Assembly: GCA_039182515.1 (NCBI GenBank)
Contig: JBCDCE010000012.1
Span: 1 to 64,000 of the forward strand
DNA from: JBCDCE01 sp039182515
GTDB taxonomy: Bacteria > Pseudomonadota > Alphaproteobacteria > Rhodobacterales > Rhodobacteraceae
Length of the DNA: 64,000 bases
Direction: 5' to 3'
Each line of letters starts with the position of its first letter. The stretch's first letter is position 1. This document shows positions 8,559-15,055 of this stretch, one piece after another. A program made the position numbers and the translations under genes. The notes under the pieces are model-generated. The model was not told where the DNA came from and made no database searches. It saw only the letters and a program-made list of their open reading frames with translations.

Positions 8559-9695
8559 ATGGCAAAACTTCAATGGGGCATGATCGGCGGCGGCAAGGGC
8601 TCTCAAATCGGCCCAGCCCACCGTTTGGGCGCGCAAGCAGATGGGAATTTCGTCATGGCGGCTGGCGCCTTGGATGTGGATGCAGAAGCGGGCAAAGCCT
8701 ATGCGCAAGAGCTCGGTGTGGCCGCGGACCGCGCCTACGGCAATTGGCAGGAAATGCTGGAGGGCGAGCGGGGCCGCACGGACCGCGTGGATCTTGTGAC
8801 TGTCGCCACACCGAACTCAACCCATTTCGAGATCACCAAAGCCTTCCTGGAAGCAGGCTTCAATGTGCTGTGCGAAAAGCCCATGACGATGACCGTTGAA
8901 GAGGGCGAGGAGATCGTGAAGGTCGCCAGCGCCTCGGGGAAAATCTGCGCGGTAAACTACTGCTATTCCGCCTTTCCGATGGTGCGCGAGATGCGCCACA
9001 TGGTCCAGTCCGGCCAGATCGGCAAAGTGCGCGTTGTTGTGGCAAACTTCTCGCATGGTCACCACGGCGACGCTGGCGATGCAGATAATCCCCGCGTGCG
9101 TTGGCGCTATGATCCTGCAATGGCAGGCGTTTCTGGCCAGTTTGCAGACTGCGGCATTCACGCGCTGCATATGGCGAGCTTTATCGCTTGCGATGAGGTC
9201 GAAACCCTGTCGGCGGACTTCGCCTCAACCATTGCCAGCCGCGAGCTGGAAGACGACGCGATGGTCAATTTCCGCATGTCCGGCGGCACCGTGGGCCGCC
9301 TTTGGACCTCGTCTGTCGCCATCGGGCGTCAACATGGCTTTGACATCCAAGTCTTCTGCGAAACCGGCGGGATGCGCTGGCGCTCGGAGGAGCCCAACCA
9401 GGTTTATTACACCCCCGTGGGTGGGCGCACCCAGATCATGGAAAAAGGCGAAAGTGGCCTCTCTGACGAGGCCACGCGTCTCAGCCGCGTGGCGATTGCG
9501 CATCCCGAAGGCTTCCCTTTGGCTGTTGCCAACATCTATGTGGATCTCGCGGCCGCCATCCGAGGTGAGCCTTATGGCGCGCTCCCTACAGCCGAAGACG
9601 GTCTACGCTCCATGATGGCGGTGCATCAATGCGTGGCCTCCGCCAAAGACCACGGCGCATGGGTGAATGCAGTCCCTGCTCTACTCAAAGCCTAA
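8559..9695 (+). CDS. Gfo/Idh/MocA family oxidoreductase, second copy in cluster
   Basis: A 378-residue dehydrogenase with Rossmann motif GMIGGGKGSQIG (7-18), VATPNSTH, and the signature CEKP with its lysine. It is less similar to the 6539 protein than expected for a recent duplication; the insertion GKGSQIGPAHR resembles scyllo-inositol/L-glucose-type dehydrogenases of alphaproteobacteria (family-level recall). The start ATG 8559 lies just after GAAGGAGC overlapping the end of the previous gene, implying translational coupling. It probably handles a different inositol stereoisomer from its neighbour. Confidence 0.85.
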   Translation: MAKLQWGMIGGGKGSQIGPAHRLGAQADGNFVMAAGALDVDAEAGKAYAQELGVAADRAYGNWQEMLEGERGRTDRVDLVTVATPNSTHFEITKAFLEAGFNVLCEKPMTMTVEEGEEIVKVASASGKICAVNYCYSAFPMVREMRHMVQSGQIGKVRVVVANFSHGHHGDAGDADNPRVRWRYDPAMAGVSGQFADCGIHALHMASFIACDEVETLSADFASTIASRELEDDAMVNFRMSGGTVGRLWTSSVAIGRQHGFDIQVFCETGGMRWRSEEPNQVYYTPVGGRTQIMEKGESGLSDEATRLSRVAIAHPEGFPLAVANIYVDLAAAIRGEPYGALPTAEDGLRSMMAVHQCVASAKDHGAWVNAVPALLKA

Positions 9696-9701
9696 GCCCA
9701 C

Positions 9702-9723
9702 TTTTTCTTGGGCAAAATACTCC
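9702..9723 (+). repeat. Dispersed intergenic motif, copy 2
   Basis: TTTTTCTTGG-GCAAAATACTCC sits 6 bases after the stop of the 8559 gene, in the sense direction, and leads directly into the long inverted repeat at 9730. Confidence 0.6.
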
Positions 9724-9729
9724 AGGGGG

Positions 9730-9836
9730 TTAAAGCGTTATGCGAAAAACCTGAATCCCCTAACGCTGCCTGAAACCCTTGGTTTCAACGCGTTAGCTGA
9801 TGCACGATATCTCAGGTATTTCGTCAAACGCTTTAG
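9730..9836. repeat. Nested imperfect inverted repeat between convergent genes
   Basis: Two 25-base arms (9730-9754 and 9812-9836) match as inverted repeats at 20 of 25 positions. Inside them CTAACGC (9760-9766) pairs with GCGTTAG (9790-9796), and TGAAACC (9771-9777) pairs with GGTTTCA (9781-9787). The whole can fold into one long branched hairpin. It separates the plus-strand dehydrogenase operon from the 3' end of lacI and reaches its stop codon. It could serve as a bidirectional terminator or be a small palindromic repeat element. Confidence 0.7.
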
Positions 9837-10819
9837 GGGGACAGCGTCCCCCTTTCCACAACAGAACACTCCAAGAGATGCGCTTGAGGCTGTAAGCTGC
9901 TCCCGGAAAGCAATTCACCCACCAAAGCAATTGACGTTTTGACAATCTCAGCAATTGGGTTGTGGATCGTCGTCAAATCGATGTTTTCCCAGCCCGCCAT
10001 TTTCATATCGTTGAGGCCAATAAACCCAAGATCATTAGGCACTTTCAGCCCAAGCGATTGCGCCGCAGAGAGTGCACCGATGGACAACACATCGTCGCCG
10101 CAGAAATATGCCTCTGCCCTTTCACCGCTCAACAGCCGCAGCATCTCTTTGCGTCCCGCATCAAAAGAATATTGGCTGGCGTAAGACACAGACACATGTG
10201 CCCGTTCCCCAGCCGCATCCAAAAAGCCGCGCACGCGGTCTTGGGTGGAGGTTGCTCCTTCTGGTCCAGCCATCATGCTGATGCGTTTGTATCCATGTGC
10301 GAGGAGCGTCTCAGCTGCCAATCGCCCCGCCGCGATATTGTCTATGCCAACCGTGTGCACGCGGGGGCTTTCAGACAATCGCCCAAAGGAATGCACCACC
10401 GGGACGCCCGCATCTTGAAACCCGTGGGCAAAGCTTGGCGGCAAAGTGGACGAGGCCACAATTACCGCATCCACCGAGTATTGCTTTAACATGCGGATCG
10501 AGGCTTCCGGATCAATCTCATCAGAGAGGTTCACAAGAAGGGGTCGCAAGCCACGCTCCTGCAGGCCCCGCGTGAAGAGGTCAAAAACCTCCAAAAAGAT
10601 CGGGTTGTGAAAGTTATTGGAGACCAGGCCAATGAGCTTTGTACGCCCCGTGGTGAGAGACGAGGCCAACACATTCGGCGAATATCCCAATTCAAGGGCT
10701 GCGCGTTCCACCTTTTGCCGGGTCTTGGGGGAGACGGAGGCCCCTTCGGTGTAGGTGCGCGACACCGCAGAGCGCGAGACACCAGCCCGTTCCGCCACAT
10801 CTTTGAGGGTTACCGCCAT
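9833..10819 (-). CDS. LacI-family transcriptional regulator of the inositol genes
   Basis: A 328-residue LacI/GalR repressor. The N-terminal helix-turn-helix is TLKDVAERAGVSRSAVSRT (3-21), and the hinge helix SPNVLASSLTTGRT lies near 47-60. A periplasmic-binding-protein-like effector domain follows. It is the last gene of the minus-strand operon IolI-like/ABC transporter/small membrane protein, starting 7 bases after the small gene. Both operator palindromes in the window have LacI-type symmetry and flank its regulon, so autoregulation and induction by an inositol derivative are likely (inference). Confidence 0.9.
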   Translation of the reverse strand: MAVTLKDVAERAGVSRSAVSRTYTEGASVSPKTRQKVERAALELGYSPNVLASSLTTGRTKLIGLVSNNFHNPIFLEVFDLFTRGLQERGLRPLLVNLSDEIDPEASIRMLKQYSVDAVIVASSTLPPSFAHGFQDAGVPVVHSFGRLSESPRVHTVGIDNIAAGRLAAETLLAHGYKRISMMAGPEGATSTQDRVRGFLDAAGERAHVSVSYASQYSFDAGRKEMLRLLSGERAEAYFCGDDVLSIGALSAAQSLGLKVPNDLGFIGLNDMKMAGWENIDLTTIHNPIAEIVKTSIALVGELLSGSSLQPQAHLLECSVVERGTLSP

Positions 10820-10826
10820 CGGGACA

Positions 10827-11024
10827 CTAATCCTCGTCGCCTAGGCCATAGTCGAGCGTTGCAAACTTCCAGGCACAAAAGACAGCAATGGCTCCAAAGA
10901 AGAGCGCCCAGTAAGGCTGGCCTCGTGTCAGCTCTATGAAGCCCCAGACAGCGCATACAACCACGATCCCAACGCGCACCCCGAGTGGCCGGTAGAAGGG
11001 GTTAGAGAAGTCGAAAAACTTCAC
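10827..11024 (-). CDS. Small two-helix membrane protein (DUF3329-like)
   Basis: 65 residues. The opening FFDFSNPFYRPLGVRVGIVVVCAVWG has an aromatic NPFYRPL head, then two hydrophobic segments at about 16-32 and 40-55, and an acidic tail GLGDED. The NPFYRPL...R opening is what I associate with DUF3329 proteins found beside sugar ABC transporters in this lineage. The start overlaps the ATPase stop by 4 bases (ATGA type), so it is co-translated with the transporter. The function is unknown; an accessory to the transporter is plausible. Confidence 0.7.
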   Translation of the reverse strand: MKFFDFSNPFYRPLGVRVGIVVVCAVWGFIELTRGQPYWALFFGAIAVFCAWKFATLDYGLGDED

Positions 11025-11794
11025 GCCGCCCCTTCGTATTCCGCACCGGTTTTAGCACCCGTGATATAGGCCACCACGTCTTGCCCATCGGTCTCATCCT
11101 TTTTGAGGTTGGCCACGATGCGGCCGCGCCGGAACACTACGATCCGGTCCACAAGATCCATGACCTGACGCATATTGTGGCTGATCAAAATGAGCGGCTC
11201 GCCCGCCTCTTTCAGCGTGCGCACAATGTTTTCAACCTGGGCTGTTTCTTGCACCCCAAGTGCTGCCGTCGGTTCATCCATGATGGTAAGTTTTGACGGG
11301 AAGGTTGCAGTGCGCGCGATTGCCACGCATTGGCGTTGGCCGCCTGACATGTTTTGGATCGTGTTGCGGATGTTGGGAATTTTCACAGCCGTCTTCTCAA
11401 GCCCCGCGATGGTGTCTTCGCGCATGCCTTTGTAGTCCAAAATCCGAAACGGCCCCAGCCAATTCCAAAAGGTCTTCTCGCGGCCCAAAAAGAGATTATC
11501 CGGCACGTCCAGATCATCGGCCAAGGCCAGTGTTTGAAAGACAGTCTCGATGCCCGCCTCGCGCGCATCGATGGGCCCCGCGAAATGCACAGGCTTGCCG
11601 TCAAAGATGATCTCGCCTGAGGTGCGCTGCTCCACACCCGTGATTTGACGCACGAAGGTCGACTTACCAGCGCCGTTGTCGCCCATGATGGCCACATGCT
11701 CCCCTTTGTGGAGCACGAAGTTCGCATCATTGAGGGCATGCACGCCGCCGTAGTGCTTGGTCAGGCCTTTGGTTTCCAGAATGATATCGCTCAT
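11021..11794 (-). CDS. Sugar ABC transporter ATP-binding protein
   Basis: 257 residues with a single nucleotide-binding domain: Walker A GDNGAGKST (about 38-46), signature MSGGQRQ, Walker B LTIMDEPTAALG and the switch histidine in LISHNMRQ. Single-domain ATPases of this type pair with RbsC-like permeases in inositol and ribose importers. It lies between the permease (11 bases away) and the small membrane protein. It probably powers inositol uptake together with the adjacent permease and binding protein. Confidence 0.9.
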   Translation of the reverse strand: MSDIILETKGLTKHYGGVHALNDANFVLHKGEHVAIMGDNGAGKSTFVRQITGVEQRTSGEIIFDGKPVHFAGPIDAREAGIETVFQTLALADDLDVPDNLFLGREKTFWNWLGPFRILDYKGMREDTIAGLEKTAVKIPNIRNTIQNMSGGQRQCVAIARTATFPSKLTIMDEPTAALGVQETAQVENIVRTLKEAGEPLILISHNMRQVMDLVDRIVVFRRGRIVANLKKDETDGQDVVAYITGAKTGAEYEGAA

Positions 11795-11805
11795 CTTTCC
11801 CTCCT

Positions 11806-12888
11806 TCAGCTTCGCATTGCAGCGCGCTCTTGGCGCATTTTATCGAGAACCACAGCGGCGATGATGATCGCGCCCATGGCCATGAGTTGGTAGAAGGCAT
11901 CAAGCTTGATGTAGGTGAAGCCCGATTGGATCACGCCAAAGACCATCGCGCCCAAGACAGTGCCGATGATCGAGCCGCGCCCACCTGTGAGGCTCACGCC
12001 GCCAATAACGGCCATGGCAATTGCGTAGAGCTCGTAGAAGATCCCCATGCCAGACTGGGCCGTGAGGTTTTTGGAGCTCAAGATAATTGCGGCGAATGCG
12101 GCGAGCATCGAAGCAATCATGTAAACGCGCACTTTATGGCGCTGCACGTTGATGCCCGACATACGCGCCGCGTCCTCATTAGAGCCAATGGCATAGGTGT
12201 GTTTGCCGTAAAGTGTGTAGCGCAAGATGAGGTGGAAGAGCACCGCGAGCATCAAAAACCAGAAAACCGGCATCATGCCTTTGCCCAAAGCCGCGAAGCT
12301 TTCGGTTGGGAAAGACACGGGCTTGCCGCGTGTCCAGGCCTGCGCGATGCCGCGGCAAATGAGGAACATGCCAAGGGTCGCAATGAAAGGAGGAATGCGC
12401 GTGTAGGCAATCAGCGCACCGTTTATGGCCCCAATGAAGGCCCCAAAGATCAACCCCGCTATGACCGGCACAATGACGGGTAAGTCAAAAGCCCAGGGTC
12501 CAAATACCGCCTTTGGGTTGGGGTTGCCATTAACGAGCTCTGTTTGGGCAAAAGACATCACGATCATGGCCGTGGCGCCCACCAGCGGCCCGGACGACAG
12601 ATCAATCCCGCCGGAAATAATGACCTGGGTCACGCCAAGGGCGATAATCCCAATGATCGAAACTTGAAGAATAATGATCCGCAGACGGGCTTCATTGAAG
12701 ATCGAGTCGAACCGGTCGCGCGTATCGAAGAGGAAGCTTTGACCCTTCATATACGGCAGAAACTGCCCAAGAGCCTCAAAGACCGCGATGATGATGATCA
12801 GTGCGATGAAAATGTTCAGCTCATTAGGCCAAGAGCGCTTCTTGGCATCAAACTTGAGCCCACCCGTGCCGTGCGAGGTGTCAGACAT
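11806..12888 (-). CDS. Sugar ABC transporter permease (RbsC/XylH type)
   Basis: A 360-residue polytopic membrane protein of the BPD_transp_2 family. It shows many hydrophobic helices and the motif VIGGVSLTGGRGSIIGTVLGA, typical of carbohydrate-uptake permeases. The start at 12888 is set by GGGGGAGAACCG upstream; an alternative ATG at 12963 would read through a strong hairpin. It is separated from the binding-protein gene by 101 bases holding that hairpin. Confidence 0.9.
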   Translation of the reverse strand: MSDTSHGTGGLKFDAKKRSWPNELNIFIALIIIIAVFEALGQFLPYMKGQSFLFDTRDRFDSIFNEARLRIIILQVSIIGIIALGVTQVIISGGIDLSSGPLVGATAMIVMSFAQTELVNGNPNPKAVFGPWAFDLPVIVPVIAGLIFGAFIGAINGALIAYTRIPPFIATLGMFLICRGIAQAWTRGKPVSFPTESFAALGKGMMPVFWFLMLAVLFHLILRYTLYGKHTYAIGSNEDAARMSGINVQRHKVRVYMIASMLAAFAAIILSSKNLTAQSGMGIFYELYAIAMAVIGGVSLTGGRGSIIGTVLGAMVFGVIQSGFTYIKLDAFYQLMAMGAIIIAAVVLDKMRQERAAMRS

Positions 12889-12939
12889 CGGTTCTCCCCC
12901 TGTCTCGGTTCTTGTGCCGAGGCGTATGTTGGCTGGTCT

Positions 12940-12966
12940 GGGATGGCGCAAGGCCTGCGCCACCCC
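12940..12966 (-). terminator. Intercistronic hairpin after the binding-protein gene
   Basis: TGGCGCA (12944-12950), loop AGGCC and TGCGCCA (12956-12962) form a perfect 7-bp stem, extended by GGG/CCC across one mismatch. There is no T-run. Its position between the periplasmic-protein gene and the permease fits an mRNA-stabilising or attenuating hairpin that raises binding-protein output. Confidence 0.5.
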
Positions 12967-12989
12967 GTTTTCACGTCAGGCGAAAGGCC

Positions 12990-13928
12990 TTAGTTCAGGA
13001 AGTCTGCGACGTTTTCTGGTGTCACAAGCTTGAATGGAATGAAGACCGTTTTGTCTACGTCTTCCCCCGCTGCGAGCTTGAGAGCCGTGTCGATAGAGCC
13101 TGCGCCTTGACCCGCGAGGTCTTGGAACACAGTGACATCCATTTCACCGGCTTGCATCGCCACAAGCGCGTCTGGGGTTGCGTCAACGCCACCCACCACA
13201 ACGTCGTCCATGGAAATGCCCGCCGCTTTCATCGCTTGGATCGCGCCGATGGCCATCTCGTCGTTGTTGCCGAAGACCGCATCAAATGGCTCGCCGGAGG
13301 AGATCCAGTTGGTCATAAGGTCTTGCGCTTGGTCACGGGACCAGTTGGCGGTTTGCTCGTCGATGAGCGTGATGAAGTTGCACATGTCCATGCCGATCAC
13401 GTCATGGAAGTCTTTCGAGCGCTGAACAGCCGCTTGATTGGAAAGCTGACCCATGAGCATGTAAGCCTTCGCACCACCGGATTTGCCCTGCGCGCGGAGA
13501 TCTTGGCACATGCGGAAGGCCGCGAGTGTACCGGATTCGATCTCGTTGGACGCCACAAAGGCCTGGCCTGCTGGCAGCGTGTCCATGTTGATCGGCTGGC
13601 GGTTCACATAGACCAGCGGAACACCTGCGGAGGCCGCGGCGTTGGTCATGGCGGCCGTTGCGTTGGTGTCTACGGCGTTCACGATGATCGCATCAACGCC
13701 CGAAGCGATGAAGTTGTTGATCTGGTCAAGCTGGCGCGCCACGTCATCTTGCGCGTCTTCCATTTGCAGATCGAGGCCACTGATCGTGGCGGCGTGCTCG
13801 GTCATGCCATTGCGCATGATTGTGAGGCCGTTGTCGTCAAAACGCGCAACGGACACACCGATTGTTTGTGCCAAAGCAGATGTGGCCATGAGCGCGGTTG
13901 CGCCGGCGAACATAAGAAGTTTTTTCAT
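12990..13928 (-). CDS. Periplasmic sugar-binding protein of ABC transporter (inositol-type)
   Basis: 312 residues. A Sec signal peptide MKKLLMFAGATALMATSALA ends at about residue 20 (ALA-Q). The mature part is a type I periplasmic binding protein (Peripla_BP_4), with segments GVDAIIVNAVDTNAT, YVNRQP and FGNNDEMAIGAIQ. The start at 13928 follows GGGAGGAT. It sits between the IolI-like gene upstream and the permease downstream. The substrate is probably myo-inositol because the operon carries the same operator as the iol genes. Confidence 0.9.
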   Translation of the reverse strand: MKKLLMFAGATALMATSALAQTIGVSVARFDDNGLTIMRNGMTEHAATISGLDLQMEDAQDDVARQLDQINNFIASGVDAIIVNAVDTNATAAMTNAAASAGVPLVYVNRQPINMDTLPAGQAFVASNEIESGTLAAFRMCQDLRAQGKSGGAKAYMLMGQLSNQAAVQRSKDFHDVIGMDMCNFITLIDEQTANWSRDQAQDLMTNWISSGEPFDAVFGNNDEMAIGAIQAMKAAGISMDDVVVGGVDATPDALVAMQAGEMDVTVFQDLAGQGAGSIDTALKLAAGEDVDKTVFIPFKLVTPENVADFLN

Positions 13929-13977
13929 AGATCCTCCCTGGATGCGTGCCCGGCGCACGCGTTGAGAAGTGCCGGGG

Positions 13978-13994
13978 CCCCGTTTAGCACGGGG
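13978..13994. other. GC-rich hairpin between IolI-like gene and binding-protein gene
   Basis: CCCCG, a 7-base loop and CGGGG lie in the 5' leader of the binding-protein cistron, upstream of its GGGAGGAT site. It may influence processing or stability of the operon mRNA. It is a short stem, so confidence is low. Confidence 0.3.
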
Positions 13995-14014
13995 TATTCT
14001 GATCTTCGCGCCGC

Positions 14015-14827
14015 TCATGCGGCAGCGGCGGCCAATTGGCCATTGATATGCGAGATGGATGCTTCAAGCGCGACTTTCGGATCGGCAAGCCTGTGGACCT
14101 GAGGCGCAAAGGCTTCGAATGACAGCGGAGCAGTACAGTTTTGCGCACTAAGCTCTTTAATCTGAGGGACGCTACCAAGGCGATCCTGCGCATCTACAAG
14201 ACCTCGATCTTGATCCAAGAAATGAGCGGCCATGCCTTCCTTCACCACTCCCGAAATATGAACAATTTCAATGCATTCCGAGTGTAATTCATTGCTGGCG
14301 GCCAAGGCATGATGGAACGTATCATGCACCAGACCAAAACGCTCTGGGCCATGGGTCTCGCGGATCGCCGCACGTGCAACTTTCATTGACCGCAAGCTGC
14401 TTTGTGCAAAGCCCAAAGGTTCAATGAGGCCGCGCATGTCGAAACGTTCCAATTCTCGGCCAAGCGCATTGAGAGCGGAACACAAAGCGTCAAGGGATAT
14501 ACTTTGGCCCTTCGCAGGGATCAAAATTACAGCTTCAGCCTTGGCCCGCGCTGCCATTTCAGCCAACTCAAGCGTCTTTGCCACAGCCCGATCAGAGCCG
14601 TCATTAAAAGCGCTCACCTCCGCAACGGCCAAAAGACGCAATCCGTGATCCTCCAAAAACGTGGCCACAGTTTCAGGCGCCTCGCCCCCAAAAAGCGGTG
14701 TTGCCAAATCACCGCGCATTTCGACGCCCACGCAGCCAAGCGCTTGGGCCAGGCGCGCGCAATCGCGCCAACTTAAGTGCGGAACGGTCATATGATTGAG
14801 CGCAAATGTAGGGCTGCTGTTTGACAT
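14015..14827 (-). CDS. TIM-barrel inosose isomerase-like protein (IolI family)
   Basis: A 270-residue AP-endonuclease-2-like TIM barrel, beginning with a segment containing ALNHMTVPHLSW and CVGVEMRGD. LNHxT and VExR are what I associate with 2-keto-myo-inositol isomerase (IolI). Metal ligands appear in LIEPLGF, VHDTFHHA, EIVHISG and LSFEAFAP. The start at 14827 follows GCGGAG. It is the first gene of the minus-strand operon with the ABC transporter and lacI, 55 bases downstream of operator site 2. The proposed reaction is 2-keto- to 1-keto-inositol interconversion. Confidence 0.75.
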   Translation of the reverse strand: MSNSSPTFALNHMTVPHLSWRDCARLAQALGCVGVEMRGDLATPLFGGEAPETVATFLEDHGLRLLAVAEVSAFNDGSDRAVAKTLELAEMAARAKAEAVILIPAKGQSISLDALCSALNALGRELERFDMRGLIEPLGFAQSSLRSMKVARAAIRETHGPERFGLVHDTFHHALAASNELHSECIEIVHISGVVKEGMAAHFLDQDRGLVDAQDRLGSVPQIKELSAQNCTAPLSFEAFAPQVHRLADPKVALEASISHINGQLAAAAA

Positions 14828-14882
14828 CAGCTCCGCTGTTCCTCCCTTAGCTTGGGCCAAGTTTAGCGGGGCCGGTCCAAAT

Positions 14883-14896
14883 TGCAACCGGTTGCA
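14883..14896. promoter_or_regulatory. LacI-type operator (inositol regulator), site 2
   Basis: TGCAACCGGTTGCA is a perfect 14-bp palindrome identical to the core of the site at 6489-6504. On the minus strand a GATAAT hexamer lies immediately upstream and could be the -10 of the IolI-like/ABC/lacI operon, so a bound repressor would block that promoter. Confidence 0.8.
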
Positions 14897-15055
14897 TTAT
14901 CAGCAGACAAGTGTTTTTTCCCTGCCTTTTCAGGCCTTTAGGAAAAACGGCCCAAAAAATGCATCGAGGACAAGGCTTAACCTTTCACGAAACTGAGCTG
15001 TACGAGGCCGCTTGGCGCTCAGATTCGGTTGTCTTCAGCGCGACACTCGGCGGGC

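Noticed and set aside
9835..9853. AGGGGGAC/GTCCCCCT hairpin as a terminator
   Set aside because: It lies within the last codons of lacI and has no T-run in either direction; more likely part of the larger palindromic zone.
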